Shown here piece by piece: positions 19,030 through 27,426 of a stretch of DNA of 64,000 nt (the stretch's first letter is position 1; each line of letters starts with the position of its first letter). The position numbers and the translations under genes are program-made. Source of the stretch: Bacillus crepusculi (lineage in GTDB: Bacteria; Bacillota; Bacilli; Bacillales; Bacillaceae); the NCBI RefSeq assembly GCF_014764715.1, contig NZ_JACXXE010000003.1:310001-374000 (forward strand). The letters run 5' to 3'. Below the pieces are notes generated by a model. The model saw only the letters and a list, made by a program, of their open reading frames with translations, had not been told where the DNA came from and did not search any database.

Positions 19030-19821
19030 TCATTCTATCGCCTTCAAAAAGGTTTCGGCTGGCTCTGCAATCATAGACTTCTCACTGATTCGGTGCTCAC
19101 TGAAATACTTTTTCACGATATAAAACCCAGTGGCGTAACCAAGCATTTTAGGGTAGTTGCCTTTTCCATAAAGGAGGTTCTGGATGAGTCTTTCGTCGTC
19201 CTGAACTTTTTGGTGAAGATGACTGGATACCCATTTCTTGTACATGCGCTGGAGCTGAGCTTCGTCATATAATGTGGTCCATTTGGCTGTATAGCTTTCT
19301 CCGTATCTATGATATACAGCATATTCAGCCAACCCTTCCATCATGATTGTATCAAGAAATGTAAAGTCTTTTTCTTCCTTCGTGAGAAAATGCAACCTGC
19401 ATACATGGTGGTATTCATGTGTCAGCAATGTACCGATACGCTCTTTCGGGGTATTTGGCGATAAAAAGAGAAAGATTTTGTCGTCAAATGCCATGCCGGA
19501 TTGATAATAAAATTGCTCTCTAATTTCTTTGCTGCTCTCATTGACAGGCAAAATAAATACTGGGACGTCAGGGCCTCCCCACTCTTTTCGCAATGTTTGA
19601 TATTCTTTCATGACAAGTTTGAAATACCCTTTTTCTTTGAGCTTATCGATCATTTCCTGGCATGGGCTCCAAGATCGCACCATCCCATGATGCTGTAAAT
19701 GATTGAGAATAGAGGACCATTCTTTTTCTGCTGCTCCTTTGAAATAAGGGACAAAGCGCGCTGCAAGCTCCTGAAATGATGAAGATTGATGAATGAGATA
19801 TTGTGTATTGATCAGACCCAT
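19030..19821 (-). CDS. yjaZ: Predicted zinc-dependent protease YjaZ (DUF2268)
   Basis: This is a 263-residue protein with a clear metallopeptidase motif HEYHH (residues 135-139), followed about 20 residues later by MMEGLAEY with a possible third ligand glutamate. No signal peptide or membrane segment is seen, so it should be cytoplasmic. The substrate is unknown. The ATG at 19821 follows AAGGAGGTG, which fixes the start; a longer in-frame reading to 19854 runs through that site. It sits between app and fabHA-fabF as in B. subtilis. Confidence 0.9.
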   Translation of the reverse strand: MGLINTQYLIHQSSSFQELAARFVPYFKGAAEKEWSSILNHLQHHGMVRSWSPCQEMIDKLKEKGYFKLVMKEYQTLRKEWGGPDVPVFILPVNESSKEIREQFYYQSGMAFDDKIFLFLSPNTPKERIGTLLTHEYHHVCRLHFLTKEEKDFTFLDTIMMEGLAEYAVYHRYGESYTAKWTTLYDEAQLQRMYKKWVSSHLHQKVQDDERLIQNLLYGKGNYPKMLGYATGFYIVKKYFSEHRISEKSMIAEPAETFLKAIE

Positions 19822-19852
19822 ACCGCTGAACACCTCCTTTTTCATCATATGC

Positions 19853-19889
19853 AAAAAGGCGGCGATCTGTTTATAGATCGCCGCCTTTT
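19853..19889 (-). terminator. Terminator of fabHA-fabF
   Basis: The 11-bp stem GGCGGCGATCT/AGATCGCCGCC has a 6-base loop, with T-runs on both strands. It is placed just after fabF and before yjaZ. Confidence 0.9.
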
Positions 19890-19898
19890 CAGGAAGGA

Positions 19899-21140
19899 TT
19901 ATGCTTCGTATTTTTTGAAAATAATTGTCGCGTTATGTCCGCCAAAACCAAGTGAGTTACTCAAAGCAACTTGTACTTCTTTTGAACGAGCTTCATTTGC
20001 GACATAGTCAAGGTCACATTCTTCATCCGGTGTTTCAAGGTTAATCGTTGGAGGAATGACGCTGTCTTTAATCGCAAGGACAGAGAAAATGGCTTCTACT
20101 CCGCCTGCTGCGCCAAGTAAGTGACCTGTCATTGATTTTGTCGAACTGATCGCAAGCTGATTCGCATGCTCTCCGAACACTTCTTTAATGGCCATAGTTT
20201 CAAATTTATCATTGTACGGTGTGCTTGTTCCGTGGGCATTGATATAATCAATTTCTTCCACATTCAAACCTGCATCTCGAATTGCTTCTTTCATTGCGCG
20301 GACGCCGCCTTCTCCGTTTGGAGCAGGTGCTGTAATATGATACGCATCTCCAGTTGAACCGTATCCAACGATTTCTGCATAAATGGTCGCACCGCGTTTT
20401 AACGCATGCTCGAGTTCTTCAAGAACAATCACCCCAGCACCCTCACCCATAACAAATCCGTCACGGTTTTTGTCAAATGGACGGCTTGCTGTCTTTGGAT
20501 CAGGATTTGTCGAAAGGGCTTTGTTCGCACAGAAACCTGCAAACGACATTTTTGTTAACGGCGCTTCTGTTCCACCTGTAATCATGGCATCAGCATCTCC
20601 GCGCTGAATGACTTTAAATGCATCACCAATTGAGTTTGTCCCTGTTGCACACGCTGTCACTGTACAAGAGTTAACTCCTTTTGCGCCAAGTGCAATTGAA
20701 ATTTGTCCTGTCGCCATATCTGGGATCATCATTGGGACAAAGAATGGGCTTACGCGTCTAGCCCCTTTATTTGAATACACTTCAAACTGCTCCTCAAATG
20801 TTTCAAGTCCGCCAATACCAGACCCAACCCATACACCAACACGCGGTGCATTTTCATCTGTGATTTCAAGGCGTGAATCTTCTAGAGCCTTTTGAGCAGC
20901 CACAACTGCATATTGAGTGAAGCGCGCCATTTTTCTCGCTTCTTTTTTCTCCATGTAATCTTCGATGTTAAAATCTTTTAATTCTGCAGCTACTTTTGCG
21001 GTATACTCACTTGAATCGACTCGTGTGATCGGTCCAACACCTGATACACCTGCTAAAGCATTCTTCCATGTTGTCTCTACATCGTTGCCAAGAGGTGTCA
21101 AAGCACCTAATCCTGTAACAACTACTCGCTTCTTATCCAT
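19899..21140 (-). CDS. fabF: Beta-ketoacyl-ACP synthase II
   Basis: This enzyme elongates acyl-ACP with malonyl-ACP in fatty acid synthesis. It has 413 residues, as in B. subtilis. The catalytic Cys164 is in TVTACATGT, His303 in NAHGTST and His340 in MTGHLLGA, giving the Cys-His-His triad of condensing enzymes. The start ATG at 21140 is nine bases from GAGTGAGGTG. It is 21 bases downstream of fabHA, in the same FapR-controlled operon. Confidence 0.98.
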   Translation of the reverse strand: MDKKRVVVTGLGALTPLGNDVETTWKNALAGVSGVGPITRVDSSEYTAKVAAELKDFNIEDYMEKKEARKMARFTQYAVVAAQKALEDSRLEITDENAPRVGVWVGSGIGGLETFEEQFEVYSNKGARRVSPFFVPMMIPDMATGQISIALGAKGVNSCTVTACATGTNSIGDAFKVIQRGDADAMITGGTEAPLTKMSFAGFCANKALSTNPDPKTASRPFDKNRDGFVMGEGAGVIVLEELEHALKRGATIYAEIVGYGSTGDAYHITAPAPNGEGGVRAMKEAIRDAGLNVEEIDYINAHGTSTPYNDKFETMAIKEVFGEHANQLAISSTKSMTGHLLGAAGGVEAIFSVLAIKDSVIPPTINLETPDEECDLDYVANEARSKEVQVALSNSLGFGGHNATIIFKKYEA

Positions 21141-21161
21141 TAATTTGTGCACCTCACTCTT

Positions 21162-22100
21162 TTATCGGCCCCATCGCATAGCGATTGCGCCCCACGTTAA
21201 TCCGCCACCAAAACCAACCATTACAATCACATCGCCATCATGAATTTTTCCGGCTTCGATTTCTTCACATAATGAAATTGGAATAGATGCTGCTGATGTG
21301 TTTCCATATTTATGGACCGTCTTCGACATTTTTTCGACTGGCAGCTCTAAGCGTTCGCGGGCTGCTTCCATAATGCGAATATTTGCTTGATGCGGGATCA
21401 AGAAATCAACGTCTTCTTTCGATAGTCCAGCTTTTTCGATGACGTTTACACTTGACTCACCCATTTGTCTTACAGCAAATTTAAATACTTCTCGTCCATT
21501 CATGATTGTATGATCTTTTTCATCTAAGTACAAGTGCTTCCCGCCTCTTCCATCGGCTCCAAGCTCAAATGATAGAATTCCTTTCCCTTCGCTGACTGCT
21601 CCTAACACAGCAGCACCTGCTCCATCTCCAAACAGAACAGCTGTATTGCGGTCCTCCCAGTCGGTAATGCGAGAAAGTTTTTCCACGCCAACGACGAGCA
21701 CGTGCTTGAAAGTTCCTGCTTCGATAAATTGTTTTCCAGTAACAAGCCCATACATAAAGCCAGCACAAGCAGCACTAATATCCATTGCACATGCTTTATG
21801 TGCACCGAGCTGTTCTTGAATCATACAAGCGACTGTCGGAAATGCTTGATCTGGCGTGACTGTTGCCACAAGAATCATATCGATATCTTCTGCAGCCACA
21901 TCTGCGTCAGCTAATGCTTTTTTTGCAGCAGCAAGCGCCATATGAGATGTATTGACATCATCAGATGCAATTCTTCTTTCTTCTATACCTGTTCTAGTAC
22001 GAATCCACTCGTCAGAAGTTTCAACCATTTTTTCTAAATCATGATTTGTTAATACTTTTTCAGGTATATAGCGGCCAAGGCCAATAATTCCAGCATTCAT
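21162..22100 (-). CDS. fabHA: Beta-ketoacyl-ACP synthase III (initiation), FabHA
   Basis: This enzyme condenses acyl-CoA primers with malonyl-ACP to start (branched) fatty acid synthesis. It has 312 residues with the triad Cys112 (DISAACAGF), His237 (PHQAN) and Asn267 (KYGNTSA). Length and the neighbour fabF match B. subtilis fabHA rather than fabHB. The promoter carries a FapR operator. Confidence 0.97.
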   Translation of the reverse strand: MNAGIIGLGRYIPEKVLTNHDLEKMVETSDEWIRTRTGIEERRIASDDVNTSHMALAAAKKALADADVAAEDIDMILVATVTPDQAFPTVACMIQEQLGAHKACAMDISAACAGFMYGLVTGKQFIEAGTFKHVLVVGVEKLSRITDWEDRNTAVLFGDGAGAAVLGAVSEGKGILSFELGADGRGGKHLYLDEKDHTIMNGREVFKFAVRQMGESSVNVIEKAGLSKEDVDFLIPHQANIRIMEAARERLELPVEKMSKTVHKYGNTSAASIPISLCEEIEAGKIHDGDVIVMVGFGGGLTWGAIAMRWGR

Positions 22101-22150
22101 TGAATAAGACTCCTTTTACTCATACGAGCATGTAATATTGTGATCTTATA

Positions 22151-22195
22151 TTAGTATCTGGTACTAATTTTACCTTATTTTTTTCTCCTTGGCAA
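22151..22195 (-). promoter_or_regulatory. fabHA-fabF promoter with FapR operator
   Basis: On the minus strand TTGCCA (22195-22190), 17 bases, TAAAAT (22172-22167) is followed directly by the near-perfect palindrome TTAGTACCAGATACTAA (22167-22151). This matches the FapR operator consensus. FapR represses lipid genes and is released by malonyl-CoA, so the site would couple this operon to fatty acid supply. Confidence 0.9.
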
Positions 22196-22268
22196 TACAA
22201 ACGTCTAACCTTTCCTCTCACTTTTTTCATAGATTAATGTATACCAATAGTAGAAAGGAACATGTGAT

Positions 22269-22502
22269 ATGGCGCAAAAGGATATTTTCACGGCAATGAT
22301 GTTTGGCAAGCCGCTTGAAAAGGAGAATAACAAGACAAAAGCAAAGGAGGAACGCGAGGAGACATCTTCAAATGATGACTCAATCGACTATATGCATGTC
22401 ATGAATCAGATTGGGAACATTATGAACTCGATTGATGAGCTGAAGCCTGTGTTTAAAAATGTTGGCCCTATGATTAGTGCCTTCAAGAAAAAATTATCAT
22501 AA
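22269..22502 (+). CDS. yjzB: Small conserved protein YjzB
   Basis: This is a 77-residue, highly charged protein with a methionine- and helix-rich C-terminal half (DYMHVMNQIGNIMNSIDEL). No signal peptide or known motif is present. Position, divergent from fabHA and convergent with comZ, matches yjzB. Function is unknown. The ATG at 22269 follows AAAGGA with nine-base spacing. Confidence 0.8.
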   Translation: MAQKDIFTAMMFGKPLEKENNKTKAKEEREETSSNDDSIDYMHVMNQIGNIMNSIDELKPVFKNVGPMISAFKKKLS

Positions 22503-22531
22503 AAAAAAGCCACTATTCCGTGGCTTTTTCT
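22501..22531. terminator. Bidirectional terminator between yjzB and comZ
   Basis: AAAAAAGCCAC/GTGGCTTTTT with a 6-base loop; the comZ stop codon lies inside the stem. Confidence 0.8.
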
Positions 22532-22710
22532 GATTCTGCATCTGCTTTTCCAAGCTCATATGCCTCTTGCATGACCGATGTAAACAATGATAGAAGCGGT
22601 TGAAGAGCTTCAGGCTCAAGCTGAATCCCTGCTTTATCTAATTCTTCTTTCGCCTGCGGGAAATATTTCATGGCAATTTGTAAAAACTCCATCGATTTTT
22701 CGTGCTGCAT
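22513..22710 (-). CDS. comZ: ComG operon repressor ComZ
   Basis: This is a 65-residue helical protein matching ComZ (MQHEKSMEFLQIAMKYFPQA at the start, AYELGKADAE near the end). In B. subtilis ComZ represses comG expression and is co-transcribed with med. The ATG at 22710 is eight bases from GTGAGGA; the upstream in-frame GTG is part of that site. The ribosome-binding region overlaps the med stop codon, which implies coupling. Confidence 0.93.
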   Translation of the reverse strand: MQHEKSMEFLQIAMKYFPQAKEELDKAGIQLEPEALQPLLSLFTSVMQEAYELGKADAESEKATE

Positions 22711-22721
22711 GATCAATGTCC

Positions 22722-23684
22722 TCACTTTTCATTCGGCAGTTTGCCTGTTTTTTTGTAATACGCGATATCACTCTCAATGTCCTCCACAAAAGCGCGGTCA
22801 ATGGTTGAGCTAAATTTCCCCATTTCGATGACTCCTTCTTTAAAGTCAAAGGAGTACTCATCTTGGTCATTTAGCTTGCCTTCATTAAATTTCTTCGCAA
22901 TGATACTGTACGCTTTATCGACATGCTGCACTGTGCTCGTTAAGACGGTGTGGCTTCCGAGGTTGGATTGATCGGTGACATACCCAATCGCTGATAAATT
23001 ATCGGCTTTGATTTGTTCAATGACAGGGATATTATAACCATCCCCTGCTGGATACACAACATCTACGCCTTGTTTTTTCAGCTTTTGATAGAGATCTACG
23101 GCCTTGTCAGCATCGTCCCAGTTTTCGACAAATTCCGCTAGCACTTGTACATGTCCATCTTGATATTTTGCGCCTTTGATAAAGCCGTCTACTTCGCTTT
23201 GCCAGTCGTATGTAGCAAGAATACCAATTTTTTTGGTTTTTGACATATGTGCTGCTGTCATGCCTCCGAAAAAGCCCATGGCTTCTCCTTTAAACGTCAC
23301 ATTTGTGACATTGTCAGCCTGAGGCTTGTTTCCATTAACCGTAATAAATTGTGTTTTAGGATAATCTTCACTGATTAAGTTAAAAATTTCGCTGTATTCA
23401 TTGCCATGGCCAATAATCAAATTGACCCCTTTTTTATGGAATTCTTCAATGGCATCAACGATTTTATCCTTGTCAACCATGCCTTCCTTATAATAAACAT
23501 CTACACCGAATGTTGATTGGATATTTAATAAGCCTTTATAACCTTTCGTTCCCCAAACTTGATCATTAATCGTATCGGGGACGAGTAAACCCACCTTCTC
23601 AATATGTCCTTTTAGAGGGGCCTGCGAGCAGGCAGATAATAGGAGAAGGAACGAAAAGATCATGACAAGCCGTTGGTACTTCAT
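22722..23684 (-). CDS. med: Competence regulator Med, BMP-family lipoprotein
   Basis: Med is a positive regulator of comK in B. subtilis. The 320-residue protein has a lipoprotein signal with lipobox LSAC (Cys19) and a BMP/PnrA-type periplasmic-binding fold (VGLLVPDTINDQVWG, GILATYDWQSEVDGF). It therefore belongs to the same family as the lipoprotein at 45804-46781. The link from a surface binding protein to comK is not explained by the sequence. comZ follows directly. The 95-base upstream gap holds an imperfect hairpin (ACATACAGG/CCTGCATGT). Confidence 0.94.
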   Translation of the reverse strand: MKYQRLVMIFSFLLLLSACSQAPLKGHIEKVGLLVPDTINDQVWGTKGYKGLLNIQSTFGVDVYYKEGMVDKDKIVDAIEEFHKKGVNLIIGHGNEYSEIFNLISEDYPKTQFITVNGNKPQADNVTNVTFKGEAMGFFGGMTAAHMSKTKKIGILATYDWQSEVDGFIKGAKYQDGHVQVLAEFVENWDDADKAVDLYQKLKKQGVDVVYPAGDGYNIPVIEQIKADNLSAIGYVTDQSNLGSHTVLTSTVQHVDKAYSIIAKKFNEGKLNDQDEYSFDFKEGVIEMGKFSSTIDRAFVEDIESDIAYYKKTGKLPNEK

Positions 23685-23780
23685 GCCATGTTCAACTCCC
23701 TTTGCAACATGCAGGCATGAACCTGTATGTTAAATATAGGTTTATTTTATACTGAAAAAAGATAAGATGGAAGATCATTC

Positions 23781-24353
23781 TTACTTTTTGTCGAAAAATG
23801 TTGAGTTTTGTCTTTTCCAATCTGCAATCATTTCTTCCGCTTGTTTGTCATCTGTTTGGCTTTCTACCTTCAATTGATGCGCCATATCCTGTCTTTGATT
23901 GGTGCAAGACGCCCACTTCAAAAGATCCTTTGCAACATCTTCTACAAAAAATGAGTGGTCTTTTTTTGTTCTTTTTTCTTCATCAAGTGTCCAAGGTCCG
24001 AACATGCGAGGAAGGATGACAGCTGGCACGTTTTGTTTGGACAGTTCATCTTCGTGTTCCTTAAATAGTATCCGGTACATCCCATGCTTCGCTTTGATGT
24101 CTTCCTCTCTTTTATCTGGTTCCTCTGATTGAATAAAGATCAGGTCATACATCTCTTTGCCATCCTGAAGGTCAATGACACGGACGAGGTCATTTCGGCC
24201 GAGCCACATCATCCGCTCTTCTAACAGCCTCTTTTGCTCTTCTGTATGATCGTGAGGACACGTGATATCTACTTGAATGCCCTCTTTCATCATATATTCA
24301 CAAAGTGTCAGCCCAAAAAATTCATCTGCACCTATGATCAATCCTGTTTCCAT
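23781..24353 (-). CDS. yjaV: Conserved protein YjaV, NAD(P)-binding-fold-like
   Basis: This is a 190-residue soluble protein. The N-terminus METGLIIGADEFFGLTLCEYM looks like the first strand and helix of a Rossmann/extended short-chain dehydrogenase fold, and VILPRMFGPW further along recalls nucleotide-sugar epimerase relatives. The protein is too short for a complete epimerase and the catalytic YxxxK is not seen, so an enzymatic role is doubtful. The ATG at 24353 is eight bases from AAGGGG. It lies between yjaU and med as in B. subtilis. Confidence 0.83.
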   Translation of the reverse strand: METGLIIGADEFFGLTLCEYMMKEGIQVDITCPHDHTEEQKRLLEERMMWLGRNDLVRVIDLQDGKEMYDLIFIQSEEPDKREEDIKAKHGMYRILFKEHEDELSKQNVPAVILPRMFGPWTLDEEKRTKKDHSFFVEDVAKDLLKWASCTNQRQDMAHQLKVESQTDDKQAEEMIADWKRQNSTFFDKK

Positions 24354-24386
24354 GTTCATGTCCCCTTTTTTAGTATATCGAATAAA

Positions 24387-24412
24387 AAGAAGAGCCCTTT
24401 CCATGAAGGGCT
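24387..24412 (-). terminator. Terminator of yjaU
   Basis: The stem AGCCCTT/AAGGGCT with a 6-base loop is followed on the minus strand by CTTCTTTTTAT, between yjaU and yjaV. Confidence 0.75.
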
Positions 24413-24428
24413 GTTATCATCCTATTCA

Positions 24429-25169
24429 TTACAATTCTCTTTCATGCGATTTATAAAACTTGTGAATGGACTGAAAGATTCTTCTCGGATGATCAAACAT
24501 ATGCAAGGTGAGATCGATCTGACAATGTTCTGGATTCCTCATATGCTGATCGATAAAAGGCTTTGCGTGCAGTTCATATGAATACGGAGCGCCGCTTAGT
24601 CTTTGCCATATATGAATCGGTACATGAGCTGAATGAACAGGGCAAGAAGGCAGCGGATACGTTTCTGCTTCTTTTTCAGAGCAGCCATAGCTCTGCATCA
24701 ACTCTTTGATCAGCTGTTTGTAAAAGAATTTGTGTTCCTTTTCTCTTTCTCTTTGTGCATGCAGATGCAAACATGGATTCACCATCGCAATGGACCTTAG
24801 CACTTCTGGCATTTCTTCGGCAAGGCTCATGGCGACAAGTGCCCCCATCCCCTCTGCCAGCACATGAATTTCCCGGTTTAATATTTCTTGTTTTAATGTG
24901 TGATGAACAAGCTGCTTTGCACTAAACACAGCATCTTCGCATCCCCAGTGATTCCCATGAAGATGACTATTAAACAATGTATATCCTTCATCCTTTAAGG
25001 CAGTTAAAAGCTGGTTTCTTCCATAATGCTGAAGCCAGAATGATGTATTTTCCTGCACAAAGTGATTTCGGTCACCGAGGATAAGAATGCCAAAGCCATT
25101 TGGTTTTTGAGGAAGGTGAATGACGTTCCACTGGGAACCAAGCTGGAAAAACCGTTCGCTTACACCCAT
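24429..25169 (-). CDS. yjaU: Alpha/beta-hydrolase-like protein YjaU lacking the nucleophile
   Basis: This is a 246-residue protein with the pattern of an alpha/beta hydrolase: FGILILGDRNHF near residue 26, and a nucleophile-elbow-like segment HVLAEGMGALVAMSLA at 102-117. The usual serine of GxSxG is replaced by Gly107 (AEGMG), so classical hydrolase chemistry is not expected. It may be a binding or structural member of the family. The ATG at 25169 follows AAAGGAGG. Function is unknown. Confidence 0.83.
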   Translation of the reverse strand: MGVSERFFQLGSQWNVIHLPQKPNGFGILILGDRNHFVQENTSFWLQHYGRNQLLTALKDEGYTLFNSHLHGNHWGCEDAVFSAKQLVHHTLKQEILNREIHVLAEGMGALVAMSLAEEMPEVLRSIAMVNPCLHLHAQREREKEHKFFYKQLIKELMQSYGCSEKEAETYPLPSCPVHSAHVPIHIWQRLSGAPYSYELHAKPFIDQHMRNPEHCQIDLTLHMFDHPRRIFQSIHKFYKSHEREL

Positions 25170-25381
25170 ATGGCCAGCCTCCTTTCAGTGATTCTGCTTT
25201 CTATGATATGAACAACAACTCTTGTAGGAATAAGGAAATCCCCTAAAGACAGAAGAATTCTTTTTATTTTTATAGGAGAAGGTCTAAAAATGGTCACATA
25301 AAGGCGGAAAACAGTCTTTTCCCTTAACTCATATCTATGGTATGATAATCAATAGATTGTTACATAAAGGACGGTGGGATT

Positions 25382-25576
25382 ATGCATTATATTATCACCC
25401 TCATTTGGACTTTTCTGCTGACACATATGGCTGGTTACATCGTTGCATCTATGAATGGAGCTGCTTATGATTTTACTTTGACTTCCATTCTTGCTGTTGT
25501 GTTTACGGTTATTTTATTCATCTTTGCTGAAGTAAGTCCAATGAAAGAAACGGAAAGTTCAACAAAACACTCTTAA
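25382..25576 (+). CDS. yjzD: Small membrane protein YjzD (DUF2929)
   Basis: This is a 64-residue protein with two membrane segments (about residues 3-24 and 34-52) and a short charged C-terminal tail. It matches the DUF2929/YjzD family, whose function is unknown. It is divergent from yjaU; the roughly 210-base gap contains promoter-like TATGATAAT at about 25338-25348. GGTGGGAT precedes the ATG. Confidence 0.85.
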   Translation: MHYIITLIWTFLLTHMAGYIVASMNGAAYDFTLTSILAVVFTVILFIFAEVSPMKETESSTKHS

Positions 25577-25588
25577 TAGTAAGAAATG

Positions 25589-25642
25589 ATTGCTGACAAA
25601 GGGCTAAAATGATGATTTTAGCTCTTTTCTTCTTTTCAGCGT
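25589..25642 (+). repeat. Partial copy of a dispersed hairpin repeat, serving as yjzD terminator
   Basis: The inverted repeat GGGCTAAAAT / ATTTTAGCTC is followed by TTTTCTTCTTTTCAGCGT. This 54-base block matches 41606-41663 almost base for base (differences: a 3-base loop deletion and a few substitutions). It follows the yjzD stop, so it can act as its terminator, but the long shared flank shows that it is a repeated element. Confidence 0.75.
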
Positions 25643-25665
25643 CTATTGAAACGTTTCTCTTCATG

Positions 25666-25701
25666 CTAAAACCCCCTGTCTTGAATACAGGGGGTTTTTT
25701 T
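25666..25701. terminator. Terminator after the MFS gene (25708-26973)
   Basis: The stem AAAACCCCCTGT/ACAGGGGGTTTT with T-runs on both strands lies just past the minus-strand MFS gene. Confidence 0.88.
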
Positions 25702-25707
25702 ATTGGT

Positions 25708-26973
25708 TTACACCTCAACTGTTTCGGATTTCTGTTTGTCTTGAGTCAAATGGCTTTTCGCAAGCCCTGTAAACAGGAAGATCGCGATGCCTGATAAAAT
25801 TTCAAGCACCCCTCCGCCAGCAATGACAGGTCCCGCTCCAAATCTTTCTGCTAGGACACCTGATACAACAGCTGCAAGCGGGAGAAAGACATTTGATGAT
25901 GCATTGATCACGGCATATACTTGCGGCTGGTCCTCTTGGTCGACAGACGTTTGAATAATGACCATTTCTGGTACATTGATCGCACTGACGGCAGCACCGA
26001 AAATAAAGGAAGCAAGAAGAACGACCGGCAACCATGTGCTCATCCCGGTGATAAAGAACGCTGCCCCTTCAATCATTCCAGCGACAATAAAGAACAAACC
26101 AAATCTTTTAATTTTCACCTTTGCCAGCGCAAAGCCCATCATAAACGCGCCCACTGCGGCAACGCCTCTTAAAATGGAATACACCATTGAATCACTTTGC
26201 AGCGCTTCTGCTACGTATACAGCGGAAAGTGCCTGCCACGGGGCTGCTGCGACATTCATTAAAATACAATACAGCGTCAGCGCAAATAAAATATGATGAT
26301 TTTTGACAACAAGGAAGCCTCTTTTTAAGTTATATAGGTATGTATTCTTTGCTTGTTTCACGCCCGCTACCTTTTCTTCATCGGCTTTCTTAAGTTTGAC
26401 ACCGATAATAAACAGGCCAGATATGATAAATAAGGCTGTTGTGATCAGCAGTGTATCCGCAGGTCCAATTAATTTGACCAAAAGCCCCGCTACCATCACT
26501 GCTGCAAGTGCGACAATTTCAAAAGAAGATTGCAGGATTGCATTTGCTTTTTGAATGAGATGCTTCGGAACAATCTGCGGCAGAATGGCCACAGAAGCTG
26601 GGTTGTATGCTGCACCTGTTGCCGACTGAATCACCATTAATGAGATCAATAACCATAAAGGCAAAAGATGCGAAAAGTGCAGTAGTGGAATAATGAGTAC
26701 AATTGTTGCTCGAACGATGTCTGAAGCGAACATCCATTTAGACAAATGGTGCTTTTTCATAAGAGGTCCTAATATTGGGGCTAACAATGATGAAGGAAGA
26801 ACGGTAACTGCTAGAAGAAGTCCTGTACCCAGCGCTCCATCCCCTCTTAAAATCAATAGCCAAAGAACGGATGTAAAAGCAAAACTTTCCCCTGTATTTT
26901 TAATAAGTCTTGATATAAATAATGAGGTGAAGCGTTTATTCCAAACACTTTCACTGAGATTCGTCTTTTCCAT
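25708..26973 (-). CDS. MFS transporter (macrolide-efflux-like)
   Basis: This is a 421-residue major facilitator with about 12 membrane segments and a charged central loop (KLKKADEEKVAGVKQ). Family features include SRLIKNTGESFAFTSVLWLL at the N-terminus and YNPASVAILPQIV in segment 5. The substrate is unknown. The ATG at 26973 is eight bases from AAAGGA. It stands alone between yjzD and yjzC, where B. subtilis has no transporter that I recall, so it is probably a lineage-specific insertion. Confidence 0.85.
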   Translation of the reverse strand: MEKTNLSESVWNKRFTSLFISRLIKNTGESFAFTSVLWLLILRGDGALGTGLLLAVTVLPSSLLAPILGPLMKKHHLSKWMFASDIVRATIVLIIPLLHFSHLLPLWLLISLMVIQSATGAAYNPASVAILPQIVPKHLIQKANAILQSSFEIVALAAVMVAGLLVKLIGPADTLLITTALFIISGLFIIGVKLKKADEEKVAGVKQAKNTYLYNLKRGFLVVKNHHILFALTLYCILMNVAAAPWQALSAVYVAEALQSDSMVYSILRGVAAVGAFMMGFALAKVKIKRFGLFFIVAGMIEGAAFFITGMSTWLPVVLLASFIFGAAVSAINVPEMVIIQTSVDQEDQPQVYAVINASSNVFLPLAAVVSGVLAERFGAGPVIAGGGVLEILSGIAIFLFTGLAKSHLTQDKQKSETVEV

Positions 26974-27083
26974 CACACAAATCCTTTCAACATCTCAATT
27001 GTCACTTACATATTTTACCTTACATTCTCTTTTTTTCATACTATTTATTTGAAAATTTGACCTTAATTGCTTTTTATTATAAA

Positions 27084-27111
27084 GAAAAAAGAGGCATGAC
27101 ACATGCCTCTA
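27084..27111 (-). terminator. Terminator of yjzC
   Basis: The stem AGAGGCATG/CATGCCTCT with a 3-base loop is followed on the minus strand by TTTTTTC. Confidence 0.8.
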
Positions 27112-27144
27112 AAGACTTATTCATATGGACTCTTAGTCAATTGC

Positions 27145-27324
27145 TTACGGCTTTCTTTGATACGTCCAAACACGGTTATGGTTCGAGTTATCCGGAAAGA
27201 CGTCGCCTGCTTTAAGCTTAATCTTTAAAGGATCCTTCACCATGCTGCCGGTTTCACCGATCTCGATATAGATACCATTATTCGGTGCTTTATTCCCTGA
27301 TTTAAACTGATGCTGTTGGCCCAT
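27145..27324 (-). CDS. yjzC: Small conserved protein YjzC
   Basis: This is a 59-residue protein beginning MGQQHQFKSGNKAPNNG and ending NRVWTYQRKP, which matches the YjzC family of Bacillus. It is polar, has no membrane segment, and its function is unknown. The ATG at 27324 is six bases after AGGAGG; the ATG two codons earlier touches that site. It lies next to argF as in B. subtilis. Confidence 0.9.
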   Translation of the reverse strand: MGQQHQFKSGNKAPNNGIYIEIGETGSMVKDPLKIKLKAGDVFPDNSNHNRVWTYQRKP

Positions 27325-27387
27325 TTCCATCCTCCTTTCTCGATTGCTGTTATTATGTCCGTCACTTGCCTCCCCAATCCTTGATGC

Positions 27388-27418
27388 AAAAAGTCCCTGC
27401 TCCTTCGAGTCAGGGACA
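27388..27418 (-). terminator. Terminator of the arginine operon
   Basis: The stem GTCCCTG/CAGGGAC with an 11-base loop is followed on the minus strand by TTTTTGC, directly after argF. Confidence 0.75.
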
Positions 27419-27426
27419 CATATGGT

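Noticed and set aside
20608..20895. Long plus-strand ORFs opposite fabF, carB and other conserved genes
   Set aside because: They are antisense shadows of well-identified genes with no ribosome-binding sites.
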